Shown: positions 18,207 through 27,777, counted from the stretch's first letter. The stretch is DNA of 64,000 bases from Enterobacter genomosp. O (GCF_001022965.1 NZ_LECZ01000022.1:297195-361194), one strand, 5' to 3'. A program made the numbers and translations. The notes: generated from the sequence alone by a model not told the origin.

Positions 18207-18624
18207 TTAAGGCTGCAGATAAGGTTCCCTCACAAAATCCACCAGCAGATACACCATGTCGTGCAGCAGTCCCGTCAGCGCGTCATTCACACCCTGCGGC
18301 AGGGTATTCCCCACAATCGCCTGTGCCAGCGCCTGGGCATAGTTAACCGGTCTGCCAGCACGCTGGCATACAGGACGGCGCGGCTTTTCCGGCAATGAAT
18401 TGCGTAATCAACTCGTCATCGCACAGACGTTCCAACTCCCCCAGGGCATGCAGCAGGCGTCCGCAGAGTGCGTGGCGCTCGCTCACACAATCAGCTTCAA
18501 TCAGCGCGCTTACAAAGGCCGCACAGAGATCAGCCACGTCAAAAAGGTTGGCTGAGGCCGGAAGCGGTAAGGCGATGAGATGGTGAATGAAATTTTCGTG
18601 TGAAGAGAGAGTAGAGAGGGTTAC
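18207..18624 (-). pseudogene. Possible eroded gene between fliC and the chemoreceptor pair
   Basis: No intact gene covers 18197-18777, but the minus strand shows protein-like sequence broken over three frames. One frame reads LFDVADLCAAFVSALIEADC onward to DDELITQFIAG; the next reads KSRAVLYASVLADRL; the last reads NYAQALAQAIVGNTLPQGVN down to DFVREPYLQP and a stop at 18207. Two single-base deletions (near 18390 and 18346) would explain the breaks. I cannot assign a family and see no convincing start. This could be chance in GC-rich DNA. Confidence 0.3.
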
Positions 18625-18654
18625 TTGTGGGATTGCGAGGCGCCTTCCAGATTT

Positions 18655-18760
18655 GTGCCGGGTGGCGGCTTCGCCTTACCCGGCCTACATTTCGCAACGA
18701 TATTAATTCTGTCGCCCCGTCATCGTAGGCCCGTGCAAGCGCAGCGCCGCCGGGCAATTC
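18655..18760. repeat. REP-like repeat pair downstream of the chemoreceptor gene
   Basis: Two inverted REP units: GCCGGGTGGCGGCTTCGCCT near 18657 followed by TACCCGGCCTAC, and CGTAGGCCCGTGCAAGCGCA near 18724 followed by GCGCCGCCGGGCAA. They lie just after the stop of the chemoreceptor at 18778 and may end or stabilise its transcript. Confidence 0.75.
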
Positions 18761-18777
18761 TGACAGAGCGCACCGCA

Positions 18778-20673
18778 TCACACCTTAAACCGGTTAACCA
18801 CGCTTTCCAGCTCTGCCGCCTGCTCTTCCATCGCCTTCGCCGTCGTCGACACGTCCGCCACCAGCGCGGCATTCTGCTGGGTGGCACTTTCCAGCTGACA
18901 GACCGCCACGTTCACCTGCTCAATACCGACGCTCTGCTCGCGGCTGGCGGTTTTGACCTCTTCCATCAGCGCAGAAACGTCGTTAACCGACGTCACCAGC
19001 GCGTTCATGGTTTCCCCGGCCTCCTGCACCAGACGGCTGCCGTCCTGCACGCCGATCACCGCGTCGTTAATCAGCTCGCGGATCTCCTTCGCTGAACTGG
19101 AGGAACGCAGCGCCAGGCTTCGCACCTCTGCCGCCACCACGGCAAAACCGCGTCCCTGCTCGCCCGCGCGCGCCGCTTCGACCGCGGCATTCAGCGCCAG
19201 GATATTGGTCTGATACGCGATACCATCGATCACCCCGACGATGTCGGTCACGCGCAGGGATGACGCTTCAATGTGGCTCATCTTTTCGACAGCGGCATTC
19301 ATCAGCGTTGCACCCTGCTGCGCCACCGCGGCTGCCTGCGTCGCCAGCTGGTCGGCATGCGCCGCGTTGTCGGCGTTATTGCCCACGATGCCCGCAATCT
19401 GCTCCATCGACGCCGCCGTCTGCGTTAGCGAGGCGGACTGTTCTTCGGTACGTGATGAGAGCGCCACGTTGCCCTCTGCAATCCGGTGAGACGCCGCCGC
19501 AATCGTGCGCGTGCTCGCCCCCACCTGCTGCAAGAGTCCCTGCAGATAGCGCATAAAGGTATTCACATTGTCGGCGATAGCGTTCAGCTCCCGGGAGCGA
19601 CTCTCCTGCAGGCGCAGGGTCAGATCGGCCCCGCCCGCGGACAGCGCGGCCAGACGGTCGCTCACGGTCTGGAGGTTACGCATCATAAAGCGCACGGTCA
19701 GAATCAAGACCAGGCCCAACAGCAGCAGCAGCGGGATCTGCACCATCCCCAGGCGCAGCAGAATACTACTGGTCTGCTGGTTCAGCAGGCCAGTTTGGGT
19801 GTCGGTTGCCACAAACCACGGGCTGCCGGCAATCGGGGAGAGAAAGATAGTGTGTTCGCCATCGTCAGCGTCATAGGTTCGTTCGATGTAGCTGCCAGCC
19901 CCTTGCGCCAGCATCTCCTGCAGAAGGGCAATTTCATCTCCGGGCAGGTCATTAATATTTTTCAGCTCGGACGCGGTGCCAGCGGCGCGGCTGTAGCCGA
20001 TAATGCTGCCGTTGGCCTCGACAATCAGCACGCCTCCCTGCAGAGGCTCCGCGATCTCCCGCGCCAGCTGGTTAAAGAAGCCCAGCGTCACATCCAGCGT
20101 CGCCACGCCCCACAGCGCCCCGTCGCGCCAGATCGGCATGGCGCAGTTGGTTCTCGGCTGCGGGCTGGCGGCGTCCATATAGGCCTCGGCCCAGGCACAC
20201 TGCCCTTTTGCCGCGCGCATTCCGGCTTTAAACCACGGCTGCTGCCAGTACGGCGGCGCACCGGGCTGATTCCACGTGCTGTTCAGCTGCAGCTGGTTTT
20301 GCCTGTCGCGGGCATAGAACGTGCTGTGTTTCTCCACTCCTGGCTCGCGCTTCCCCGGCAGCGGCCACACGCCGCCGCCAAACAGGGTGCTGTCACCGTT
20401 CTGGTTCACCAGGGCGGGAAGCAGGCGGTCGATCTGCATGCTGTCGAGCTGCGCGACGGTTTCCGTCAGCGCGCGCTGCTGCGCCTGTACCCGTGACATC
20501 AGCTGCGTCACGTCGGCGGTGTGCTGGTTAATTTGATAGTGCACGCGCCGGTATTCGTCTTTCAGCAGTGCGGGCGCAATGAAGTACATAACAACCCAGA
20601 GGGTAATGAGGCTCAATAAGATAAAGAAAGCCGAGACCAGCAAAATGGCCCTGCTTTGAAGGGAAGAAAACAT
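18778..20673 (-). CDS. Methyl-accepting chemotaxis protein with Cache-type sensor domain
   Basis: Chemoreceptor of 631 residues from the ATG at 20673 ([20 protein letters not shown]). An ATG at 20745 would overlap the preceding gene. TM1 is about 8-32. The large periplasmic region to about 290 looks like a double Cache sensor ([27 protein letters not shown]). Then come TM2, HAMP, and a full signalling hairpin with tip [18 protein letters not shown] (about 487-520). It ends VVNRFKV, without the WETF docking tail, so adaptation would depend on receptors that carry it. It follows the degenerate paralogue by 19 bp. Confidence 0.9.
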   Translation of the reverse strand: MFSSLQSRAILLVSAFFILLSLITLWVVMYFIAPALLKDEYRRVHYQINQHTADVTQLMSRVQAQQRALTETVAQLDSMQIDRLLPALVNQNGDSTLFGGGVWPLPGKREPGVEKHSTFYARDRQNQLQLNSTWNQPGAPPYWQQPWFKAGMRAAKGQCAWAEAYMDAASPQPRTNCAMPIWRDGALWGVATLDVTLGFFNQLAREIAEPLQGGVLIVEANGSIIGYSRAAGTASELKNINDLPGDEIALLQEMLAQGAGSYIERTYDADDGEHTIFLSPIAGSPWFVATDTQTGLLNQQTSSILLRLGMVQIPLLLLLGLVLILTVRFMMRNLQTVSDRLAALSAGGADLTLRLQESRSRELNAIADNVNTFMRYLQGLLQQVGASTRTIAAASHRIAEGNVALSSRTEEQSASLTQTAASMEQIAGIVGNNADNAAHADQLATQAAAVAQQGATLMNAAVEKMSHIEASSLRVTDIVGVIDGIAYQTNILALNAAVEAARAGEQGRGFAVVAAEVRSLALRSSSSAKEIRELINDAVIGVQDGSRLVQEAGETMNALVTSVNDVSALMEEVKTASREQSVGIEQVNVAVCQLESATQQNAALVADVSTTAKAMEEQAAELESVVNRFKV

Positions 20674-20692
20674 AATATGAAATACTCGTAGA

Positions 20693-21856
20693 TTATCCGC
20701 TCGTGCGGTGAATGAGGGTGTTCGCCACCGTGAAAACCTCTTCAATCAGCACGCTGTTATTCTGCGTCACCGAAGGTGCCCCGCTTTGCGCCTGCATCAT
20801 CGCATCGTCAATCAGGGCCCGAATTTCTTTCGAAGAACGCGCGCAGCGGCTCGCCAGATTGCGCGACTCCACGGCAAAAACGCCCTCTTCGTGATGCAGC
20901 GAATAGCTGTAGGCGCGGCTGGCCAGCTGCACCAGCGCGCCGCTGCTGTCGGCAATGTGCAGCGCGGCGTCATGCAGGGCGTTCATCGCCCGGATCGCGC
21001 CCGTGGCGCTTTCGCTCAACACGGCCAGCAGATTGGCGTTCGCTTCGGGTACCCGCAGCAGACGCTCGTTCTCTTCAGCAATCGTGCTGGCTGCCCGGGC
21101 AATCGTGCTGACCTGCTCGCCGATCTCCTGCATCAGCGGCGGCAAATGCGCGCCCTGCTCGGTTTTCAGCTGCGACGGCAGCTCTTCGTTGAGGCGGGAA
21201 AGGTGCTGGTTCAGGCTGCGAAGCAGGGTCAGCGTGGAGACCAGCAGCAAGGCCGCCAGCGGCCACGGCTTATGCAAAAGAATGCCCGGACGCTCGCCCA
21301 TTCGCCGGGTGGGGACATCAATGGCAAGCAGCCACGGCTTGTCGGGGATGGGCATCACCACCAGCGTGTGCTCGCCGCTGGCGCTGCGAAAATGGGTTTG
21401 ACGCAGACCGCCTCCCGACTGGGCCAGCAGCGTACGCAACGGCATCGCCATCGGCAGGTTGGTATCGTTGAGGGATTGTACCGTTGGCGCACCCGCGGCA
21501 TCGCCGATGATGCGTCCAGTGTCGTCCACGATCCAGGCGCGACCGCCAAGTCGTTCGCCCGTCTCTTTGACCAGGGAATTGAGAAATTGACGGCTGGTGC
21601 CCGTCTCTTCGGTAATATCCGTCTCGCCAGGCGCGCTTTTGTCCAGCGCGAAGCTTTTGAGGGTGACCACACTTTCGGTCATTGAACGCTGCTGCGCTTC
21701 AACGCGATCGAGCTGCTCGCGCAGCTGGGTCGCCAGCGCATCAACCTGCGTGCGCAGGCGCTGCCCCTCCGTGCGAATAAACCACGGCATGACGCCAGCC
21801 TGCACCAGAATAACCAGGGTAATGAAAATAACGACCAGTATGACAATAAAAACCAT
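20693..21856 (-). CDS. Shortened, tip-degenerate chemoreceptor paralogue
   Basis: 387 residues, related to the next gene: [16 protein letters not shown] resembles [16 protein letters not shown], and [20 protein letters not shown] resembles [22 protein letters not shown]1 about 2-20, a shorter periplasmic part, TM2 about 195-212. The cytoplasmic part is only about 175 residues. Where the CheA-contact tip should be it reads [20 protein letters not shown]; only [17 protein letters not shown] and similar arm residues remain. It lacks key tip Glu/Arg residues and a docking tail. The frame is intact, so it may be a decaying duplicate or a receptor modulator that cannot recruit CheA. Confidence 0.8.
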   Translation of the reverse strand: MVFIVILVVIFITLVILVQAGVMPWFIRTEGQRLRTQVDALATQLREQLDRVEAQQRSMTESVVTLKSFALDKSAPGETDITEETGTSRQFLNSLVKETGERLGGRAWIVDDTGRIIGDAAGAPTVQSLNDTNLPMAMPLRTLLAQSGGGLRQTHFRSASGEHTLVVMPIPDKPWLLAIDVPTRRMGERPGILLHKPWPLAALLLVSTLTLLRSLNQHLSRLNEELPSQLKTEQGAHLPPLMQEIGEQVSTIARAASTIAEENERLLRVPEANANLLAVLSESATGAIRAMNALHDAALHIADSSGALVQLASRAYSYSLHHEEGVFAVESRNLASRCARSSKEIRALIDDAMMQAQSGAPSVTQNNSVLIEEVFTVANTLIHRTSG

Positions 21857-21880
21857 AACATCAGCGCCTGTTCTTTTTAC

Positions 21881-21897
21881 GGCAGCACAATGCTGCC
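21881..21897 (-). other. Small inverted repeat upstream of the chemoreceptor pair
   Basis: GGCAGCA-TTG-TGCTGCC on the minus strand, 24 bp before the start codon at 21856. No T-run follows. A leader hairpin or binding site is possible. Confidence 0.3.
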
Positions 21898-21969
21898 TCT
21901 ACAGGGCTATTTTATTATGCAGACATCAGGAAATATGCTCTTCAAACCGTTGATAACCGCGCACTTATG

Positions 21970-22461
21970 TTACCCCTCGACAAAAACTATTTTGCGGACC
22001 TTTTGCCAGCGTTTAACCAGCCAGCCATCGAGGCTGCAAAGGGTGCCGCCCCAGGTCAACGGAAACAGGCAGAGCACGATATACAGCGTCTCGGGCAGAT
22101 AAAAGAGCCAGCTCAGCCATGCGATCAGATTAAGCCCGCGCGGAATGGTGTAAATACCCATAGTCACCAGCGCCACGCTGCTGATAATCATCAGTACCAG
22201 CGCACTAAAGCGGCTGAACAGCCCCAGCGTCAACAGCAGGCCCATGCTGCATTCCAGAAACGCCACCACCACCGCCATGATGACCGGAAAAGGGATCCCC
22301 GCATCGTGCAGGGTATCGACCATCAGCAGCTGGTTCTCGGTAACAAATAATTTATTAAAGCCGGCCGTAAAGAAAAAGATGCCCAATACCAGACGGCAGA
22401 TAAATACGGGAAACATTGCTGGCATATCGGACGTATGCATAAAACGCTTAAGAGAGAACAT
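21970..22461 (-). CDS. DoxX-family inner-membrane protein
   Basis: 163 residues with about four hydrophobic helices. The first contains FPVFICRLVLGIFFFTAGFN followed by KLF, the DoxX-family N-terminal pattern. A second helix has FPVIMAVVVAFLECSMGLLL. DoxX-like proteins are small membrane proteins, some tied to redox or thiol stress; the substrate here is unknown. AAGGA lies before the ATG. It is upstream of, and on the same strand as, the chemoreceptor pair with a 113-bp gap. It has no known flagellar role, so it is probably a passenger in the locus. Confidence 0.75.
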   Translation of the reverse strand: MFSLKRFMHTSDMPAMFPVFICRLVLGIFFFTAGFNKLFVTENQLLMVDTLHDAGIPFPVIMAVVVAFLECSMGLLLTLGLFSRFSALVLMIISSVALVTMGIYTIPRGLNLIAWLSWLFYLPETLYIVLCLFPLTWGGTLCSLDGWLVKRWQKVRKIVFVEG

Positions 22462-22916
22462 CGGTCATCCTTGTAAAGAAAATGAATACTGGGTAATAAA
22501 TTCAATCACCTGCTTTTCACGCAGTATAAATTCGCAGCCCTCGTGCGCAACCGCCGCCCCGCCATTTCCGGCACAATTAATAACTTTATACAGATTAAAA
22601 ATGATTAATCCAAAGTGATAACGGCGTCTCATTATCAACGCTTCTGACGCCGCACACGCGCAGTAAAAATGATAACCAATTGGTTTTAATGTAATTAAAG
22701 CGAAATCATCAATAACGTTATTTTTGGTGTGGTTAAAAAACCGCAATTAATAACCTTAAAAGCGTTAAGGCTGCTTTGACATAATGGTTGCAAAAAGACG
22801 ACGTAAGACATAAAAAGCATGTCGCTCTGGCTCCCGGCTAGCAATAACGTGCATTCATTACTATTAATTACATTAGCCAGAAGCGATACCCAATACACCA
22901 GAAGAATCAAATAACT
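22462..22916. promoter_or_regulatory. AT-rich divergent intergenic region
   Basis: 455 bp, clearly richer in A+T than its neighbours, between the DoxX gene (minus) and the ToxR-like regulator (plus). It should hold promoters for both. I see no sigma-28 site. A 93-codon minus-strand frame (22465-22746) lacks family features and is not called. The composition would suit H-NS silencing, but that is inference. Confidence 0.4.
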
Positions 22917-23738
22917 ATGCTAAACAATATCGCGATTGGATCGTTAGTGACGCTGGATATGCCGACCCGTAACCTTGCCCGTACGGATACGCAAGAGACC
23001 GTCACTCTCCCCCAAAGCGCATGTCTGTGCCTCGCCGCACTGGTGGAGGCTCATGGAGAGGTGCTGTCCCAGGAACAACTGATGGAGATCGGCTGGCGCA
23101 GCGCCGGGGTGGAAGTGACCGACAACAGCGTGCGGGTGATGATCACCAAATTACGCCGGGCGTTCGCTCAGCTAAACCTGCAGGACGCCATCACGCTCAT
23201 CGCCGTAACGCGCAGCGGCTATCGCCTGATCGTCCGGGAAACCGGTAGCGAACTGCCGCCAGCGGCGCTGACGGAATCCCCCCCGCAGCCGGAAGCACCC
23301 ACACAGGCCGGTGCGCCAGAGGCTCCGCCGACGGTCGCGCCTGCCCCGCCTCGCGCCCGCAGCACGCTAATGCAAAAGAGCTGTATCACGCTCAGCGGCG
23401 TGCTCGTGGGGCTGGTGATTGCGCTGCTCGTGCGCGGCATTATCGATTTTAGCCCGCAGCCGGTGCATTTTGTGCGCTGGAATGGCCCTGGCGTGCCCCC
23501 CGGTACCGAGGTGATGGTTCAGCAAGACAAACAGTCGCAGACCGCCCTGATTGAATCCACGCTGCAAACCTATACCCGCCATGTGCTGGCGCGCCGCACT
23601 GACGAGAAGCCCGCAGCCGTACTGTATGTCACGACGGGCTCCGAAAAGATGAGTAAATTCCAGGGGCTTATTGCCTGCCAACAACCCTTTAAGGATTCAG
23701 GGAATGACTGCGAATCGTTCTATTTTCGCCATTATTAA
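22917..23738 (+). CDS. ToxR/CadC-like membrane-bound transcriptional regulator
   Basis: 273 residues. Residues about 27-107 are an OmpR-type winged helix: GEVLSQEQLMEIGWRSAGVE, TDNSVRVMITKLRRAF and the wing TLIAVTRSGYRLI. A Pro/Ala-rich linker follows (110-148), then one transmembrane helix (about 155-176), then a periplasmic tail of about 95 residues with Cys254 and Cys265, which could form a disulfide. This is the one-component layout of ToxR, CadC and TcpP, where the periplasmic part senses and the cytoplasmic part binds DNA from the membrane. It overlaps the next gene by 35 bp. The target is unknown; the position inside the flagellar locus suggests motility or surface genes. Confidence 0.82.
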   Translation: MLNNIAIGSLVTLDMPTRNLARTDTQETVTLPQSACLCLAALVEAHGEVLSQEQLMEIGWRSAGVEVTDNSVRVMITKLRRAFAQLNLQDAITLIAVTRSGYRLIVRETGSELPPAALTESPPQPEAPTQAGAPEAPPTVAPAPPRARSTLMQKSCITLSGVLVGLVIALLVRGIIDFSPQPVHFVRWNGPGVPPGTEVMVQQDKQSQTALIESTLQTYTRHVLARRTDEKPAAVLYVTTGSEKMSKFQGLIACQQPFKDSGNDCESFYFRHY

Positions 23739-24228
23739 ATCGCCGCTCGCGCTGCTGTTTCTTGGCGGGGTGGTTATCGGGACCGGCGCGATGGCGCTGT
23801 ACGGGTTTTACACCTCGCCCTACAAGGCGGTCTGTATTGCGCCGACCTCGTATTACATTATTGAGGACGATAACAACGCGACGCTGGCGCGCGGTATTTA
23901 CCGCTCTTACCGTGATGGCCTGTTCAACGGGCATACCACCTATATCGGCAGCATCAGCCACTTCAAAGACGGCAAGCGCGACGGGCTTCCCAAAGCCGTA
24001 AACCGTGAGGTGCGCTACGACGTTGATATGTCGGGGAAACGGATCCATCTGACCGTCACCAGCCAGCACCGCAAGCTCGGCGGTCAGAGCACGGATGAGG
24101 ATGTCACCGACTATATCTTCCCGCAAATCAAACCGGGTGAAGTGGCGACCAGCACCGTCTACCTGCTGGACGACAAAGTGCTCGCCTCCGGCACGGAGAC
24201 CGTTGCCCGTATCGCCTGCATGAACTGA
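23704..24228 (+). CDS. Membrane-anchored periplasmic partner of the ToxR-like regulator
   Basis: 174 residues from the ATG at 23704, with AAGGA 9 bp upstream inside the end of the regulator gene. One N-terminal transmembrane segment (LALLFLGGVVIGTGAMALYG, about 15-34), then a periplasmic domain with Cys44 and a Cys three residues from the end. I recognise no named family. A small single-pass protein encoded downstream of and overlapping a ToxR-like regulator recalls ToxS and TcpH, which stabilise or tune their partner; that role is inferred from layout only. Its stop is 3 bp from the convergent fliR stop, with no terminator between. Confidence 0.7.
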   Translation: MTANRSIFAIIKSPLALLFLGGVVIGTGAMALYGFYTSPYKAVCIAPTSYYIIEDDNNATLARGIYRSYRDGLFNGHTTYIGSISHFKDGKRDGLPKAVNREVRYDVDMSGKRIHLTVTSQHRKLGGQSTDEDVTDYIFPQIKPGEVATSTVYLLDDKVLASGTETVARIACMN

Positions 24229-24231
24229 GGA

Positions 24232-25011
24232 TTAGACCAGCGCCTGAATCAGCCCGGCAAGCGTATCAAACCCGGTAGCCATCAGGCGCTCAAAGAACGG
24301 TGCCAGCGTTTCGGCAATCAGGAACAACGCCAGCATGCCGAAGGTGAGCGTCAGCGGGAAGCCAATCACGAAAATAGAGAGCTGCGGCGTCAGGCGGTTT
24401 AGCAGCCCAAGAATAAAGTTGATGCACAGCAGCAGCGCAATAACCGGCAGACCGAGCATCAGCCCCTGGCTGAAGATCATCCCGGCGTGGGTGACCAGAT
24501 ACATAAACCCGCCCGCGTGCAGCGGCGTGGCGTCAACCGGCAGCGTCTGGAAGGTTTCCGCCAGCAGCGCCAGCAGCCAGAGATGGCCGTTAAACGCCAG
24601 GAACAGCAGGGTCACCAGCAGGTTGAGAAAACGCGAGATCACCGGGCTGTTGCCCGCGCCGGGGTCAAAGAAGGTGGCGAACGAGAGTCCCATCTGCATG
24701 CCGATGATTTCGCCTGACAGGCGCACTGCGGCAAACAGCAGCTGCAACGTCAGCCCCATCGCCACCCCGATAATCACCTGCTTCGCCAGCACCCAGACAC
24801 CTTCCCAGGAATAAAGGCCCACCTGCGCATCGGGCAGCGTGCCGCCAATCAGGATCGCGATCAGCAGCGCCAGACAGGCGCGCAAGCGGGCATTAACCGC
24901 TTTCTCGCTGAATATCGGCGCGACGTGCAGCAGCGCACCGATGCGTACCATGATAAAAAAAGTGTGGCTGACCAGCCCGTAGAGCTGATCGAGAGGAAGT
25001 CCGAAGGCCAT
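24232..25011 (-). CDS. fliR: Flagellar export gate protein FliR
   Basis: Polytopic inner-membrane component of the export gate (with FliP and FliQ). 259 residues with about six hydrophobic helices. Family features include GLVSHTFFIMVRIGALLHVA near the start and the helix-rich SGEIIGMQMGLSFATFFDPG in the middle. The ATG overlaps the fliQ stop by one base. Last gene of the fliLMNOPQR operon. Confidence 0.95.
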   Translation of the reverse strand: MAFGLPLDQLYGLVSHTFFIMVRIGALLHVAPIFSEKAVNARLRACLALLIAILIGGTLPDAQVGLYSWEGVWVLAKQVIIGVAMGLTLQLLFAAVRLSGEIIGMQMGLSFATFFDPGAGNSPVISRFLNLLVTLLFLAFNGHLWLLALLAETFQTLPVDATPLHAGGFMYLVTHAGMIFSQGLMLGLPVIALLLCINFILGLLNRLTPQLSIFVIGFPLTLTFGMLALFLIAETLAPFFERLMATGFDTLAGLIQALV

Positions 25012-25280
25012 CAGCCGATCGCGTAGGGAATGCTGGCGAATACCGCGCGGGTGTATTCAATAAAGATTTTCATCATCCACGGGCCGAGCGCCACCGCGAC
25101 GCCGACAATCATCAGGATTTTCGGGATGAAGGTCATGGTCATTTCGTTGACCTGAGTGGCGGCCTGCAAAATGCTGATGATAAGACCGGTGACCAGCGCA
25201 GCCACCAGCAGCGGGGCTGACACCATCAGCCCCACCTTGATCGCCTGCATGCCAATCACCATTACGCTTTCCGGGGTCAT
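25011..25280 (-). CDS. fliQ: Flagellar export gate protein FliQ
   Basis: 89 residues, the standard length, with two transmembrane helices. Begins MTPESVMVIGMQAIKVGLMV and contains ISILQAATQVNEMTMTFIPK, a highly conserved FliQ/SctS segment. It sits between fliP (9 bp) and fliR (1-base overlap). Confidence 0.96.
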   Translation of the reverse strand: MTPESVMVIGMQAIKVGLMVSAPLLVAALVTGLIISILQAATQVNEMTMTFIPKILMIVGVAVALGPWMMKIFIEYTRAVFASIPYAIG

Positions 25281-25289
25281 GATTGTCTC

Positions 25290-26021
25290 CTAACTGTAAA
25301 AGCTCTGGGCCAGCGAGCCGACCAGCAGCTGCCAGCCATCCACCAGCACAAACAGCATCAGCTTAAACGGCAGCGCAATGGTGGTGGGCGGTACCATCAT
25401 CATCCCCAGCGCCATCAGAATGCTGGCGACCACCAGATCGATAATCAGGAACGGGATAAAGATGGTGAAACCAATCTGGAAGGCGGTTTTTAGCTCGCTG
25501 GTGATAAACGCCGGCACCAGAATGCTGAGCGGTACCTCTTCCGGCGAGGCGATATCCGGGGTTTTCGCAATGCGGGCAAACATCGCCAGATCGCTTTCGC
25601 GGGTCTGGTCGAGCATAAAGGCGCGCAGCGGTTTTACCCCTTCCGTCAGGGCCACATCCATGGTGATTTTGTTTTCCTGCAGCGGCTGCCAGGCTTTTTC
25701 ATAGATCTGGCTGAACACCGGAGACATCACAAAGAAGGTCAAAAACAGCGACAGCCCCACCAGCACCTGATTGGGCGGCGCGGTAGGGGTGCCGAGGGCG
25801 TTACGCATCAGCCCCAGCACAATGATGATGCGGGTAAACCCGGTCATCATCAGCAGTACGGCAGGAATGAAGGTAAAGCCGCTCAGCAGCAGCAGGGTTT
25901 GCACCGGCAGCGTCCAGCCCTCTTCCCCCGCTGGTTTACCGAGGGTGATATCCCCGTTGGCCGCCAGCGCCCCGGCGGCAGGCAACATCAGGACGAGCGC
26001 CAGCAGAAGACGGAGGTTCAC
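25290..26021 (-). CDS. fliP: Flagellar export gate protein FliP
   Basis: Core of the FliPQR export channel. 243 residues with a cleavable N-terminal signal ([20 protein letters not shown]), as known for FliP. The conserved [20 protein letters not shown] and [20 protein letters not shown] segments are present. The start overlaps the fliO stop by 4 bp. Confidence 0.96.
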   Translation of the reverse strand: MNLRLLLALVLMLPAAGALAANGDITLGKPAGEEGWTLPVQTLLLLSGFTFIPAVLLMMTGFTRIIIVLGLMRNALGTPTAPPNQVLVGLSLFLTFFVMSPVFSQIYEKAWQPLQENKITMDVALTEGVKPLRAFMLDQTRESDLAMFARIAKTPDIASPEEVPLSILVPAFITSELKTAFQIGFTIFIPFLIIDLVVASILMALGMMMVPPTTIALPFKLMLFVLVDGWQLLVGSLAQSFYS

Positions 26022-26389
26022 TGCTCACCTCCCGGTTGGTACTTCTGACGCAGCTTTTCCAGCAGCTGCGGGAAGGTCGCCGCGGGCGCGGAGGCCTGCG
26101 GGGCGTTTTCCGGGCGCGCCTGCGTGGCGAGGCAGGTTATCTGCGAGGCGGTGACGCCCAGCACCAGCCGATGCTCGCCGACGTCCACCAGCACCAGGCG
26201 CTCGCGCGGCCCCAGCGACTGGGTCGCCACCAGGGTCATGTTGCCCTGGGCATCGTTCAGCCGACGCGCCAGTCCGCTGCGGCGGGCGGCCCAGGCCATC
26301 ACCACCATCAGCAGGATAATCAGGGCCAGCGCGCTGGTGACCGTCATCAGCACCGAGCCGGTAGCCGGAAAGGAGTCGGTAGCGTTCAT
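26018..26389 (-). CDS. fliO: Flagellar export assembly protein FliO
   Basis: Membrane protein that helps FliP assemble into the gate. 123 residues with one transmembrane helix (about 17-35, [20 protein letters not shown]) and a cytoplasmic domain containing [20 protein letters not shown], the FliO signature. It overlaps fliP by 4 bp and fliN by one base. Confidence 0.92.
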   Translation of the reverse strand: MNATDSFPATGSVLMTVTSALALIILLMVVMAWAARRSGLARRLNDAQGNMTLVATQSLGPRERLVLVDVGEHRLVLGVTASQITCLATQARPENAPQASAPAATFPQLLEKLRQKYQPGGEQ

Positions 26390-26772
26390 TAGCGGCTCAG
26401 ACGGTGCATACGTTCAGACGGCGTGATGATGTCCGTGATGCGGATGCCGAACTTATCGGAAACGACCACCACTTCACCCTGCGCAATCAGATAGCCGTTG
26501 ATCAGGATATCCAGCGGTTCCCCCGCCAGCCCGTCCAGCGACACCACCGAACCCTGGCTTAAGCGCAACAGCTCTTTGATGGTCATTTTGGTGCGCCCCA
26601 GCTCCACGGTCATTTTTACCGGGATATCGAGGATCAGGTTCATTTCGTCAGAAAATTGCGGTGCAGCCATGGTGTCGGTAATTCCCGCCGCGTGCTGTTC
26701 GCTCATTGCATCACCCCAGAGATTATCAATGGACTGATCGTCAGAACCCGATGAGGTGTTCATATCGCTCAT
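26389..26772 (-). CDS. fliN: Flagellar motor switch protein FliN
   Basis: C-ring component that also docks the FliH-FliI export ATPase complex. 127 residues. After an acidic N-terminal stretch, the SpoA domain (about 55-127) reads ILDIPVKMTVELGRTKMTIK and then GEVVVVSDKFGIRITDIITP. It lies 7 bp after fliM. Confidence 0.96.
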   Translation of the reverse strand: MSDMNTSSGSDDQSIDNLWGDAMSEQHAAGITDTMAAPQFSDEMNLILDIPVKMTVELGRTKMTIKELLRLSQGSVVSLDGLAGEPLDILINGYLIAQGEVVVVSDKFGIRITDIITPSERMHRLSR

Positions 26773-26779
26773 GGGGAAA

Positions 26780-27772
26780 TTACTCCTTGTTAAATGATAG
26801 TAATGAAGGCTGAATCATCTGCTCGACCTTCAGGGCATATTGATTGTTAACGGCGCCGTAGCGGGCCGTGAAGACCGGCACGCCACCCACGCTGGCTTCG
26901 ATAAACTCCTGCTTATCGAGCGCGATAATGTCGCCTTTTTTCATCTGCATCACGCTGGAGAGGCGGGTACCGATATCGGCAAAACGTGCCGTCAGTTCCA
27001 GCTCCGTTTCCCGCATCTGGCTTGCCAGCAGGCCGCGCCACTGGGTGTCTTCCTGCCGGGAGTTGTCCATCGGCGGGTTACTCAGCAGCTCGCGCAGCGG
27101 TTCGATGGTGCTGAAGGGAATACAGATGTTGAACTCCCCACGGTGCGAACCGATCTCGACCGAAAACGGCGTGGTCACCACCACGTCATTCGGCGATGAG
27201 GTGATATTGGTGAACTTCACCTGGATTTCGGAACGGATATATTCCGTTTTGATTTTGTAGATCGAACTCCAGGCAAATTCGTACGCCTCGCGCGCCATCG
27301 ACAGCATGCGGTGGATCACCCGCTGCTCGGTCGGCGTAAACTCGCGCCCGTCGGCCTTGGTCGGAAAACGACCGTCGCCACCGAACAGGTTATCCACGGC
27401 CATAAACACCAGCCCCGGCGAAAAGGCCATCAGCGAGGTGCCGCGCAGCGGGTTAAGGTGCAGCAGGTTCAGGTTTGTCGGCACCGGCAGGTTGCGGGCA
27501 AACTCGTGATACGGCTGGATCTTAATGTTCCCCGCCGTAATATCCGGGCTACGGCGCAGCAGGTTAAACAGCCCCATACGAAACTGACGGGCAAAGCGTT
27601 CGTTAATAATTTCCAGCGAATGCAGACGCTCGCGGATCACCCGGCGCTGCGTGTTCGGATCGTAGGGTTTTATCCCTGCATCGGGCCGGCTGTTATGCAT
27701 ATCGCTGCTGCTCTCGACATCAGCGTTAAGCAAGCGGTCGATCTCATCCTGTGATAAAAAGCTGTCAGCCAT
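26780..27772 (-). CDS. fliM: Flagellar motor switch protein FliM
   Basis: C-ring subunit that receives phosphorylated CheY and reverses rotation. 330 residues. The N-terminal CheY-binding peptide FLSQDEIDRLLN is intact (residues 5-16). The middle CheC-like domain includes RTSLMAFSPGLVFMAVDNLF with GGDGR. The C-terminal SpoA domain pairs with FliN. It lies 5 bp after fliL. Confidence 0.96.
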   Translation of the reverse strand: MADSFLSQDEIDRLLNADVESSSDMHNSRPDAGIKPYDPNTQRRVIRERLHSLEIINERFARQFRMGLFNLLRRSPDITAGNIKIQPYHEFARNLPVPTNLNLLHLNPLRGTSLMAFSPGLVFMAVDNLFGGDGRFPTKADGREFTPTEQRVIHRMLSMAREAYEFAWSSIYKIKTEYIRSEIQVKFTNITSSPNDVVVTTPFSVEIGSHRGEFNICIPFSTIEPLRELLSNPPMDNSRQEDTQWRGLLASQMRETELELTARFADIGTRLSSVMQMKKGDIIALDKQEFIEASVGGVPVFTARYGAVNNQYALKVEQMIQPSLLSFNKE

Positions 27773-27777
27773 AATTA

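Noticed and set aside
22465..22746. 93-codon minus-strand frame in the AT-rich gap before the ToxR-like gene
   Set aside because: Irregular composition, no ribosome site, no known family, and it occupies the expected promoter of the DoxX gene.
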